A stretch of 10,830 nt of DNA from Pleurocapsa sp. MO_226.B13 (lineage in GTDB: Bacteria > Cyanobacteriota > Cyanobacteriia > Cyanobacteriales > Xenococcaceae). Below are positions 1-5,751 of this stretch, piece by piece. The stretch lies in the NCBI GenBank assembly GCA_030064795.1, contig JASJEI010000083.1, forward strand, positions 1 to 10,830, in the 5' to 3' direction. The stretch's first letter is position 1; every line of letters begins with the position of its first letter. The notes under the pieces were generated by a model. The model saw only the letters and a program-made list of their open reading frames with translations, was not told where the DNA came from and did not search any database. The position numbers and the translations under genes were made by a program.

Positions 1-1
1 T

Positions 2-40
2 GGGGATTTAGGGAGATAGGGGATTAGGGGAGCATTTGGG
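2..40 (+). repeat. G-run repeat, possible G-quadruplex
   Basis: Four G-runs at 2-5, 11-13, 19-22 and 27-30 are separated by loops of 5, 5 and 4 bases, with a fifth run at 38-40. This fits the usual G3+N1-7 pattern on the plus strand. The unit is a variant of GGGGATTA/GGGAGATA; a similar C-rich stretch lies at 9519-9534 just outside the insertion sequence. The remaining bases to about 190 show no gene that I can support. Confidence 0.4.
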
Positions 41-190
41 TGTCAAAACTTGGTTGGTCTAGTACTAGATAGAGAGCATCCCAGTTTTTGACTAAGTAGA
101 AATACTCAAGACAGTATCTTGGTTGAGATAAACACACCGAAGTTTCAACCTTTGAGCCTAAAATCAAGTTAATAGCTAAAGCCTGAATTT

Positions 191-220
191 AAAAATCGCC
201 TCAATATAAATTGAAGCGAT
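191..220 (-). terminator. Rho-independent terminator of the minus-strand leader peptide gene
   Basis: Arms 195-205 and 210-220 pair over 11 positions with one mismatch around a 4-base loop. Read on the minus strand the stem runs into a T-tract (191-194, continuing into AT-rich sequence). It lies about 70 bases after the stop codon of the minus-strand peptide gene. A second small hairpin (269-275 with 280-286, perfect 7 bp, loop ACAC) sits directly after that stop codon. Confidence 0.55.
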
Positions 221-287
221 CTAAAAACATTTACAGTTTTCGTATTTTAATTAAAGCGCGATCGAACAATTGAAAACACTTTCAATG

Positions 288-521
288 TTATGAGTAGTAA
301 GTGTAAATAGAGTCATAGATAGAGCCTGTTCCAGAACTAGATCCAGAGCTATATCCAGGATTATATCGATAGTTAGAACTGCGATAAGATGCACCCCAAC
401 CACTACCAGGACCAAAATATGTATTATTTGGACCCCAAAAGTTGGCATAGAAACCACCATTAACTGTATCGGCTTCTCGATCGCCAACTTCGGTAAATAA
501 AGATATATTTTTGATTTCCAT
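288..521 (-). CDS. Double-glycine leader peptide with Tyr/Gly/Ser-rich core (putative secreted peptide precursor)
   Basis: A 77-residue precursor. Residues 1-23 form a leader ending in V-N-G-G, the type of site cut by C39-peptidase ABC exporters of bacteriocin-like peptides. Leader features are Lys4, a hydrophobic stretch 6-9, Val12, Asp14 and Ala17. The 54-residue core (24-77) has 10 Tyr, 12 Ser and 9 Gly, plus two Trp, and no Cys or Met, so lanthionine or disulfide formation is ruled out. Tyr-rich runs such as SIYDSIYTYYS close the peptide. The start is supported by GGAG seven bases upstream. The divergent gene at 754-1011 has the same leader length and ending. Family knowledge: GG leaders direct export with leader removal. 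Inference: the mature product is a secreted peptide, perhaps antimicrobial, signalling or structural. No exporter or modifying enzyme is in the window. Confidence 0.72.
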   Translation of the reverse strand: MEIKNISLFTEVGDREADTVNGGFYANFWGPNNTYFGPGSGWGASYRSSNYRYNPGYSSGSSSGTGSIYDSIYTYYS

Positions 522-527
522 AATTTA

Positions 528-531
528 CTCC
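528..531 (-). promoter_or_regulatory. Ribosome binding site of the minus-strand leader peptide
   Basis: On the minus strand GGAG lies seven bases before the ATG that ends at 521. It fixes this start over the overlapping minus-strand frame at 251-487, which lacks such a site. Confidence 0.65.
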
Positions 532-608
532 ATGAGTTAGATGTTTAAAACGAAAACATTAAATAAGTTTTTGTTCTCGCACTTAACAGAATAAAAGTTA
601 AACTCTTG

Positions 609-645
609 AAAAAAACACTGGTATCGGACAAGTACGATTCCCAGT
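609..645 (-). terminator. Minus-strand terminator-like hairpin in the divergent spacer (possible attenuator)
   Basis: ACTGG (617-621) pairs with CCAGT (641-645), and ATCG (623-626) with CGAT (635-638), leaving an 8-base loop and a small internal bulge. On the minus strand the stem is followed, after one base, by seven T residues (609-615). It therefore looks like an intrinsic terminator for minus-strand transcription, placed about 90 bases upstream of the minus peptide start. It may attenuate that gene or end a short antisense RNA. Confidence 0.45.
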
Positions 646-653
646 CTGGAAAT
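637..653. promoter_or_regulatory. 17-bp near-palindrome, candidate operator or antiterminator arm
   Basis: ATTCCCAGTCTGGAAAT pairs with itself at 7 of 8 positions around T645. It lies close to the midpoint between the two divergent start codons (521 and 754), as a shared operator might. It overlaps the right arm of the hairpin at 609-645, so as RNA the two structures exclude each other. No binding protein can be named. Confidence 0.35.
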
Positions 654-741
654 GCTGCTGGTAAAAACGAGCAATTAAGATTGCCTAAAAGTGTATTGAT
701 TCCAATTTAAACAAGTTTTATTTATTAAATAAGTAAATTTT

Positions 742-746
742 AGGAG
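742..746 (+). promoter_or_regulatory. Ribosome binding site of the plus-strand leader peptide
   Basis: AGGAG lies seven bases before the ATG at 754, the same spacing as for the divergent partner gene. A weak promoter-like pair, TTGATT at 696-701 and TATTTA at 719-724 with 17-base spacing, lies upstream but is too poor to call alone. Confidence 0.7.
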
Positions 747-753
747 CATTTTT

Positions 754-1011
754 ATGCAATTCAAACAACTTAATTTTCTCAATAATGTTAGCGATGAAGC
801 TGCTGCATCAGTTAATGGAGGCAACTATCCCCTAGGTACATTCGATCCCAGCCCGATCTGGGGATGGAATAACATTCTATATCCCGATCGGGGATATGAA
901 ACAGTAACCAGTATTGGCAATATCAATGCCTATCCCACTCATCCTAACTTCTATGAAATTCAAGTGTATAACATAACTAATACTAGAGATTATCTTAGTG
1001 GATTCTTTTAG
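754..1011 (+). CDS. Double-glycine leader peptide (putative secreted peptide precursor)
   Basis: An 85-residue precursor. The leader is residues 1-23 and ends V-N-G-G, identical in length and ending to the divergent peptide. Nine of 23 leader positions are identical (M1, K4, V12, D14, A17, V20-G23) and most others are conservative. The 62-residue core (24-85) is rich in Asn, Tyr, Pro and Ile, has Trp in an IWGW motif, ends in GFF and contains no Cys. The core has almost nothing in common with the other peptide apart from Tyr at position +2 and one W-G, so the leader is conserved while the cargo has diverged. A strong AGGAG precedes the ATG, and a terminator follows at 1073-1116. Family knowledge: such leaders are cut by C39-type ABC exporters. 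The function of the mature peptide is unknown. Confidence 0.72.
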   Translation: MQFKQLNFLNNVSDEAAASVNGGNYPLGTFDPSPIWGWNNILYPDRGYETVTSIGNINAYPTHPNFYEIQVYNITNTRDYLSGFF

Positions 1012-1072
1012 ATAACTTCTAAGCTGTTTTGTTATTTACATATTTTTTTCCTCTAAGACAAAGTATAATTGT

Positions 1073-1116
1073 GCGTCAACCTGAAATCATTCAAGTGTTG
1101 GCGGACGATTTTTTTT
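1073..1116 (+). terminator. Rho-independent terminator of the plus-strand leader peptide
   Basis: CGTCAAC (1074-1080) can pair, with one G-T pair, with GTTGGCG (1097-1103). An inner stem TGAA/TTCA closes on the loop ATCA. Eight T residues follow at 1109-1116. It lies about 60 bases after the stop codon of the peptide gene. Confidence 0.55.
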
Positions 1117-1184
1117 GCACCAAATTTATTTGAAACTCAGAGAGTACTGCGTCTTACCCGTGGCAAGTTGTTTTGAGTTGTCAT

Positions 1185-1203
1185 GCACTTTTATGCAATT
1201 CAA
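1185..1203 (+). pseudogene. Relic of a third leader-peptide start
   Basis: These 19 bases match 746-764, the start region of the plus-strand leader peptide, at 18 positions, including ATGCAATTCAA. The frame reads M-Q-F-N and then hits TAG at codon 5. No AGGAG remains. Similarity to the leader gene fades after this point. It lies in the 309-base spacer 1012-1320, which otherwise holds only the terminator and the next gene's ribosome binding site. Confidence 0.35.
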
Positions 1204-1310
1204 TTAGCACAATTTAACTCACAGATTGGCATAAAGGGTGAATGATTGCTATTTGAAGGCATTTTATTCTGTAAGAGAACAGAAAAGAACGACTTTTGAT
1301 TCTCGATTGC

Positions 1311-1315
1311 GGAGG
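1311..1315 (+). promoter_or_regulatory. Ribosome binding site of the RTX locus
   Basis: GGAGG lies five bases before the ATG at 1321 and fixes that start. Confidence 0.75.
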
Positions 1316-1320
1316 TAAAC

Positions 1321-2436
1321 ATGGAAGACTTGAATTGGGAAAATTTAATCGCTGGTACTGATTTGTCATTTAATGACACCTTTTTTGCTAACTCCTTAGA
1401 AGAATTCACTAATTTACCAGACAGTTATACAGGCAGTGGTAGCGGATTAGCTTCTGTAAGCGAAGAATTAGAACCAGTTGCCGTTTCCGAATTATTAGAA
1501 GAATATGGTGTTTTCGATCTCGATGTTTATAGTTACGTTGGTAGCGATCCTTTGACAGATTTTTCAGCTAGCGTTGATTCTTTCAATGAGTACATAAGAG
1601 AGGAAATATCGGGCGTAGTTAATCCCGATGCAGCTAATTGGGAAACTACTACCGTTGCCGATAATGGTTTGTTAGCAGAGGCTGTATCCATTGCTATTGA
1701 CGATTTAGTTACCTTTCAAGACGATCCTGAGTTTCTCGATAAACTAAAAACTGCTTACGGAGAGGATATTTTAGCCGATGAAGCCACCGAAGCAATTGAA
1801 AGTCTAATTAACGGCGAAGCTAATACTAGTTTAGAAATAGTTCAAATTGATAATCTGGAAACCAACGCTGCTTTTGCTCCTGCAAATGGTACTATTTATC
1901 TTTCGCAAGACTTCATCGAAGCAAACCAAGAAAATCCCGAAAATGTCTCGACAGTAATTTTAGAGGAGTGGGGACACTATCTCGATAGTATTCTTAACGA
2001 CACCGATACTTTGGGAGATGAAGGCGCGATTTTTGCCAATCTGGTTAAAGGCTACAATTTTGATTTAGATTTACTCCAATCTGAGGATGACAGTACAATT
2101 TTAGATATTAATGGGGAAGATGTCCTAGTAGAGCAAACAACTGACACAATTCCTTTACCTACTAGTTGGGTTGCTTTCGAGCATAATAGTGGCGCAGTTA
2201 TCGGTTTTAGAAGAGATGCTACAGTCAGTGCTTTAACAGATATTTACTATAACGGAGTTGTCTACGAAAATTATCAAGCTCCTATTAATCTTGGCAACGG
2301 TCAATTTTCGATCGTAACCACAAACAGTAGCAGCAGTAGGACACAGATTAATCCAGATGGCACAATTGGTTTTCGCTCTGGATTTATTCAGCCACAGCTG
2401 ACTGTCAATGCTCCTCAATGGACGAGAATTGTCTAA
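1321..2436 (+). CDS. N-terminal part of an RTX-type secreted protein with a zincin-like EExGHxxD motif
   Basis: 371 residues, acidic, no signal peptide, no Cys, which suits a type I secretion substrate. Residues 183-202 (AAFAPANGTIYLSQDFIEAN) lead into ILEEWGHYLD at 213-222 and LGDEGAIFANLV at 231-242. From memory, this arrangement (an IYLs.df segment, then LLEExGHxxD, then GDEGxxF) recurs in large bacterial calcium-binding proteins. It resembles a gluzincin HExGHxxD motif with a downstream Glu, but the first His is replaced by Glu215. Residues 281-371 look beta-rich and are unassigned. The frame ends without RTX repeats or a secretion signal. Both lie in the next, +1-offset frame that overlaps it by 29 bases, so the two probably were or are one protein. 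Peptidase activity is only an inference and doubtful given the missing His. Confidence 0.7.
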   Translation: MEDLNWENLIAGTDLSFNDTFFANSLEEFTNLPDSYTGSGSGLASVSEELEPVAVSELLEEYGVFDLDVYSYVGSDPLTDFSASVDSFNEYIREEISGVVNPDAANWETTTVADNGLLAEAVSIAIDDLVTFQDDPEFLDKLKTAYGEDILADEATEAIESLINGEANTSLEIVQIDNLETNAAFAPANGTIYLSQDFIEANQENPENVSTVILEEWGHYLDSILNDTDTLGDEGAIFANLVKGYNFDLDLLQSEDDSTILDINGEDVLVEQTTDTIPLPTSWVAFEHNSGAVIGFRRDATVSALTDIYYNGVVYENYQAPINLGNGQFSIVTTNSSSSRTQINPDGTIGFRSGFIQPQLTVNAPQWTRIV

Positions 2437-3103
2437 ATTTTATTGGCAGCAAACAGAATGTATGAGTGGAAAGTATGAGGACAAATTGATGATTATCGAG
2501 ATGGACGATATCGGCGAACAGCGAGTAATTAAAGGAAACGAAGAAGACGAGTTGTTATCGGCTAGAACTGCTCTATGTCCTTTTAACAATAAAATCCTTG
2601 GCGGTGAAGGAAACGATACTTTAAAAGGAGATATAGCCAATGACAATTTAATCGGCGGTGAAGGAAACGATATTTTGCAGGGAACATTTGTTTGTCCTCC
2701 ATTGACAGTAAAATTGGCTGTTATACGAAAATTGAACAACGAAGAATTTGATACCTTGACAGGAGGAGGAGGAGCAGATCGATTTATTCTAGGGGAATTA
2801 TTTGAATCGGATTCACTGCTATTTGGTAATTCAGAAGCCGTCTATTACGACAAAGCAGGCATTGAGGATTATGCCTTAATTACCGATTTTAATCCTGAAG
2901 AAGATCTGATTCAGCTAGCGGGAGAGACTACCGATTATAGTTTGGCTAATACACCAGATGATTTACCAGAAGGTACGGCGATTTATTTAGGTGCAATTGA
3001 AGATAACGAAGTTATAGCTATATTATCAGACACCATAATCGACAATTTTAGCGAAGGTTTTGATTTTATGAGTAACTTAGATGATATCTCGGCTGATGTA
3101 TAA
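2408..3103 (+). CDS. RTX calcium-binding C-terminal region with probable type I secretion signal (second frame of the split locus)
   Basis: 231 residues from the ATG at 2408; an internal ATG at 2462 is an alternative, and neither has a clear ribosome binding site. Nonapeptide RTX repeats run GGEGNDTLK, GDIANDNLI, GGEGNDILQ at about residues 65-91, and GGGGADRFI at 119-127. These bind calcium in a parallel beta-roll. Residues 146-206 (YYDKAG, DYALITDFNP, EEDLIQLAG, TAIYLG, EVIAILSD) match the C-terminal domain that often closes cyanobacterial RTX proteins. Cys18, Cys57 and Cys96 are unusual for this class. An in-frame TGA at 2399-2401 stops any extension upstream. Most likely this is the C-terminal half of the gene at 1321, separated by a frameshift; translational coupling is the alternative. 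Confidence 0.72.
   Translation: MLLNGRELSKFYWQQTECMSGKYEDKLMIIEMDDIGEQRVIKGNEEDELLSARTALCPFNNKILGGEGNDTLKGDIANDNLIGGEGNDILQGTFVCPPLTVKLAVIRKLNNEEFDTLTGGGGADRFILGELFESDSLLFGNSEAVYYDKAGIEDYALITDFNPEEDLIQLAGETTDYSLANTPDDLPEGTAIYLGAIEDNEVIAILSDTIIDNFSEGFDFMSNLDDISADV
2600..2672 (+). repeat. 19-bp direct repeat coding for RTX nonapeptides
   Basis: GGCGGTGAAGGAAACGATA occurs exactly at 2600-2618 and 2654-2672. The 54-base period equals two nonapeptides, so this is the DNA trace of recent RTX repeat duplication. Confidence 0.8.
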
Positions 3104-3119
3104 AGATTTTTATCTTTTT
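3102..3119 (+). terminator. Weak AT-rich hairpin after the RTX locus
   Basis: AAAGAT (3102-3107) pairs with ATCTTT (3112-3117) over a TTTT loop and runs into further T residues. It overlaps the stop codon. The stem has only one G-C pair, so termination would be weak. Confidence 0.25.
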
Positions 3120-3182
3120 GCTGACTTTATCTAACCAAAACTTGTGTTTACTTGTGGTTCGTACAATAATATTTCTCCGAAG

Positions 3183-3207
3183 GCGATCGCGTAGCTTGGG
3201 CGAGCTA
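3183..3207. repeat. HIP1 octamer joined to a small inverted repeat
   Basis: GCGATCGC at 3183-3190 is followed by TAGCT (3192-3196) and AGCTA (3203-3207) around TGGGCG. HIP1 is a cyanobacterial hallmark. The unit lies in the 153-base spacer between the RTX locus and the porin gene. Confidence 0.5.
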
Positions 3208-3256
3208 GTAGGAATTAACTGATAAATTTTAATCTTGTTAATTGGTTTCAAGTTAA

Positions 3257-5005
3257 ATGGTGCAAGTATCTTCCCATCACTACAGGTTAATTTGGTCGAG
3301 CTTTATTTTGACATCTTTGATACTTTTTCCCCTACCTCTTTTAGCACAAACTTCCTCTCCAGAAATCAAAACTCCGCCCAATATAGACCGCACTCTTCCC
3401 AGACAGCCCAACTCTTTACCCCAAGAGTCTCCATCAACACCCGAACAACCAGAATTACAATTTCCTCAAACTTCTAATCTCGGTAGTTGCCAATTATCGG
3501 TAGAACGAGGTGAACCTTATCATAGTTACCGCGATCGCTTTTTTGTGAGAGATATTCTAGTAGAAGGAAATACGGTTTTAGAAGCGGAAATTGAGGAATT
3601 AATTAAAGATTCCGAAGTCAAATATCGCACTGCTACTTTTACAGATTTAGTTTGTTTGCGATCGCGAATTACCGATCTCTATATTCAAAATGGTTATGTT
3701 ACCTCTGGGGCATTTTTAGTCAATAATCAAGACTTAAGTAAAGGTATAGTTCAAATTCAAGTCGTAGAAGGAGAACTGGAAGATATTCAAATCAGTGGTT
3801 TGAATCACCTCACGAACGGTTATGTTCGTTCTCGTTTAAATCTAGCTGCTACTACCCCTCTAAATCGCGCCAATCTAGAAACCGCCTTGCAACTATTAAT
3901 TTTAGACCCTGTAATTGCTACGCTTAGTGCCGAACTAACAGCAGGTAAACAGGCAGGAAGTAATATCTTACTCATCGAAGTTGAAGAAGCAGATCCCTTT
4001 ACTCTTACTTTGGGCATAAATAACTATCGTCCTCCCAGTATTGGAGAAATACAGGGGAGTGTTAACCTAAACCAAATTAATCTTTTTGGCTTTGGCGATC
4101 GCCTTAATGCCCAATATGATTTTACCGAAGGCTTAGATTTATATAATTTTGGTTATTCCTTCCCCATCAATGGTAACAATACGACTTTAGGATTTCGTTA
4201 CGATCGAAGCGATAGCAAGATTACGGAAGAAGAATTTCGCGATTTGGATATTGAAAGCCAAACCGAGACTGTATCTTTTAATTTAAGTCAACCATTACTG
4301 CGATCGCCCAATAAAGAATTAAACCTCGGTTTGAGTTTAGATCTGCGTCGTCGTCGTACCTCTTTACAAAATGAACCCTTTGCCTTTCCCCTTAGCGGAC
4401 AAAATGGGGAATCTAACGCTACAGTACTTAGATTTTCTCAAGATTGGGTAAATCGTAATGCCAAAAGTGTATGGGCAGCGCGATCGCAGTTTAATATCGG
4501 TATTGATGCCTTCGACGCAACTATAAGTGACATCGAACCCGATGCTAAGTTTTTTACTTGGCAAGGACAATTCCAATGGGTACAGCAGCTATCATCTCGC
4601 AATCTCTTGGTTGCCAGACTAGGCGGACAATTCACTTCCGAGCCTTTATTATCTCTAGAGCAGTTTAGTCTTGGAGGAGTAAATACCCTTCGGGGTTATC
4701 AAGAAAATCAATTAATAACCGACAGTGGTTTTTTAGGTTCTCTTGAATTTCGTATTCCCATAACTGCTAATCCCAACACTTTGCAATTAATTCCTTTCTT
4801 TGATTTTGGCACTGGTTGGAATAATGAAGAACCAGATCCAGATCCTACTACCCTTGCTAGTTTTGGATTAGGATTGAATTTATCTGTTGCGTCTCAATTA
4901 AATCTCAATCTTAATTATGGTGTTCCATTGATATCAGTAGATAATGAAGGAGATTCAATACAAGAAAATGGATTGCATTTTTCTTTAAGTTATCAACTTT
5001 TTTAA
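3257..5005 (+). CDS. ShlB/FhaC/HecB-family outer-membrane transporter (TpsB, Omp85 superfamily)
   Basis: 582 residues, full length for a two-partner-secretion porin. Residues 1-31 are a signal peptide: hydrophobic WSSFILTSLILFPLPLLA, probably cut near LLA-Q. A Pro/Gln-rich linker (about 32-75) precedes POTRA domain 1 (about 95-172: FVRDILVEGNTVL, ending VVEGELEDI) and POTRA 2 (about 173-244, ending ILLIEVEEADP). The rest is a 16-strand barrel. The conserved L6-loop RGY is at 479-481 in FSLGGVNTLRGYQ, and the protein ends in Phe (LSYQLF), the outer-membrane insertion signature. Cys78 and Cys133 could form a periplasmic disulfide. The start lacks a strong ribosome binding site. Family role: export of a TPS-domain exoprotein across the outer membrane. 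No TpsA is in the window. The RTX protein upstream is a type I substrate and is not an obvious client. Confidence 0.9.
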   Translation: MVQVSSHHYRLIWSSFILTSLILFPLPLLAQTSSPEIKTPPNIDRTLPRQPNSLPQESPSTPEQPELQFPQTSNLGSCQLSVERGEPYHSYRDRFFVRDILVEGNTVLEAEIEELIKDSEVKYRTATFTDLVCLRSRITDLYIQNGYVTSGAFLVNNQDLSKGIVQIQVVEGELEDIQISGLNHLTNGYVRSRLNLAATTPLNRANLETALQLLILDPVIATLSAELTAGKQAGSNILLIEVEEADPFTLTLGINNYRPPSIGEIQGSVNLNQINLFGFGDRLNAQYDFTEGLDLYNFGYSFPINGNNTTLGFRYDRSDSKITEEEFRDLDIESQTETVSFNLSQPLLRSPNKELNLGLSLDLRRRRTSLQNEPFAFPLSGQNGESNATVLRFSQDWVNRNAKSVWAARSQFNIGIDAFDATISDIEPDAKFFTWQGQFQWVQQLSSRNLLVARLGGQFTSEPLLSLEQFSLGGVNTLRGYQENQLITDSGFLGSLEFRIPITANPNTLQLIPFFDFGTGWNNEEPDPDPTTLASFGLGLNLSVASQLNLNLNYGVPLISVDNEGDSIQENGLHFSLSYQLF

Positions 5006-5070
5006 AATGAATTTTTAAGAACTAATTCGTAAATAAAATATTAATTCACTCATAAGATACGGATCTTTGA

Positions 5071-5110
5071 GAGCAATCGCTTTGTCTAAAAGTTCTAAGT
5101 GCGATCGCTC
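5071..5110. repeat. HIP1-bearing inverted repeat, possible terminator of the porin gene
   Basis: GAGCAATCGC (5071-5080) pairs with GCGATCGCTC (5101-5110) at 9 of 10 positions around a 20-base loop. It lies 65 bases after the porin stop codon. The run after the stem (TTAATA) is a poor T-tract, so a repeat is as likely as a terminator. Confidence 0.4.
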
Positions 5111-5162
5111 TTAATAACTCTAATAACCTACGATCCGAATTATCAGATTACTGTTGGTATAA

Positions 5163-5483
5163 CTTTATAATTTTTATCTTTCATGTTTGAGCAAAAAAGA
5201 ATATAAAAACTTGTTAGTGATTTCAGAAGTCTATCGTCAACCGACACGGATGTACGAAAATAAAACGATGAGGATTGACGATAGAATTGTAAATATTAAA
5301 CAACCGCACATCCGACCCATAGTAAGAGGGAAAGCGGGTTCATCAGTAGAGTTTGTCGCAAAAATATCAGCTAGCTGCGTTGAAAGCTATGTGTTTTTCG
5401 ACCATTTAAGCTGGGACAACTTTAATGAATCAAATTATTTTATCAAACAAGTAGAATCCTTTAAAGAAAAAACATTTGATTAA
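5163..5483 (+). pseudogene. Fragment of an IS5-type DDE transposase
   Basis: The open stretch from 5163 (TTG at 5187 is the only start-like codon) encodes about 98-106 residues. Segments NLLVISEVYRQ, RIDDRIVNIKQPHIRPIVRGKA and the region around SVEFVAKIS then SWDNFNES are, from memory, typical of the middle of IS5-like transposases in cyanobacteria. Usual members are several times longer: an N-terminal helix-turn-helix region is missing, and the catalytic portion after the D-rich core is absent. The frame ends at TAA right after KEKTFD, where family members would continue with a YxxxVHxD-like block. An IS-end-like sequence follows 50 bases later. This is a decayed piece, not an active element. 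Confidence 0.72.
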
Positions 5484-5532
5484 TAGAAATTATAGTTTAA
5501 TTAATTATTGATAATAATTAAATATATTATCT

Positions 5533-5591
5533 GGCTTGTTGAATAAATCGCCAAAAGAACTAATGTTTTATTCCGACTTTTTCAGCAAGCC
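5533..5591. mobile_element. 59-bp inverted-repeat remnant of IS ends
   Basis: GGCTTGTTGAATAAATC (5533-5549) and GACTTTTTCAGCAAGCC (5575-5591) are inverted copies matching at 14 of 17 positions, with only 25 bases between them. Such ends usually bracket a whole IS. Here they look like a collapsed element, a MITE, or ends of two nested elements. The adjacent IS5-type fragment is the natural source. Confidence 0.5.
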
Positions 5592-5700
5592 CTAATTATG
5601 ATTTTAAAACCTTTTAGATCGTCGAAATTGTTCGACCGAATTATGAGTTTCCATTTAGCCTTCAATCTTTATCTGCTGAACCCACGAAAATTCAAGGAAT

Positions 5701-5724
5701 CATACCTCGATTCAGCAACGCCCC
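5701..5724. mobile_element. Second IS-end-like sequence
   Basis: ACCTCGATTCAGCAACGCC within this stretch, read on the minus strand, begins GGCGTTGCTGAAT, an opening that I associate with cyanobacterial IS termini. It shares TTCAGCAA with the end at 5575-5591. No partner end or transposase is visible. The bases 5592-5700 show no gene. Confidence 0.3.
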
Positions 5725-5751
5725 AATTTAATTTGTGAGAGCATCGACTGA

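Noticed and set aside
251..487. Minus-strand 78-residue open frame overlapping the leader peptide gene
   Set aside because: It is a shadow of the frame at 288-521: no ribosome binding site, low-complexity hydrophobic sequence, and no leader motif.
288..1011. Lanthipeptide or thiopeptide precursors
   Set aside because: Neither core contains Cys, and no modifying enzyme is present in the window, so only the generic double-glycine leader call is supported.
1064..1069. Perfect TATAAT that might start a small RNA
   Set aside because: No -35 element at the right distance, and the terminator hairpin begins about 5 bases later, leaving almost no transcript.
3235..3477. 80-residue plus-strand frame inside the start of the porin gene
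   Set aside because: It overlaps the porin coding sequence in another frame and has no domain, while the porin frame has a signal peptide and conserved motifs.
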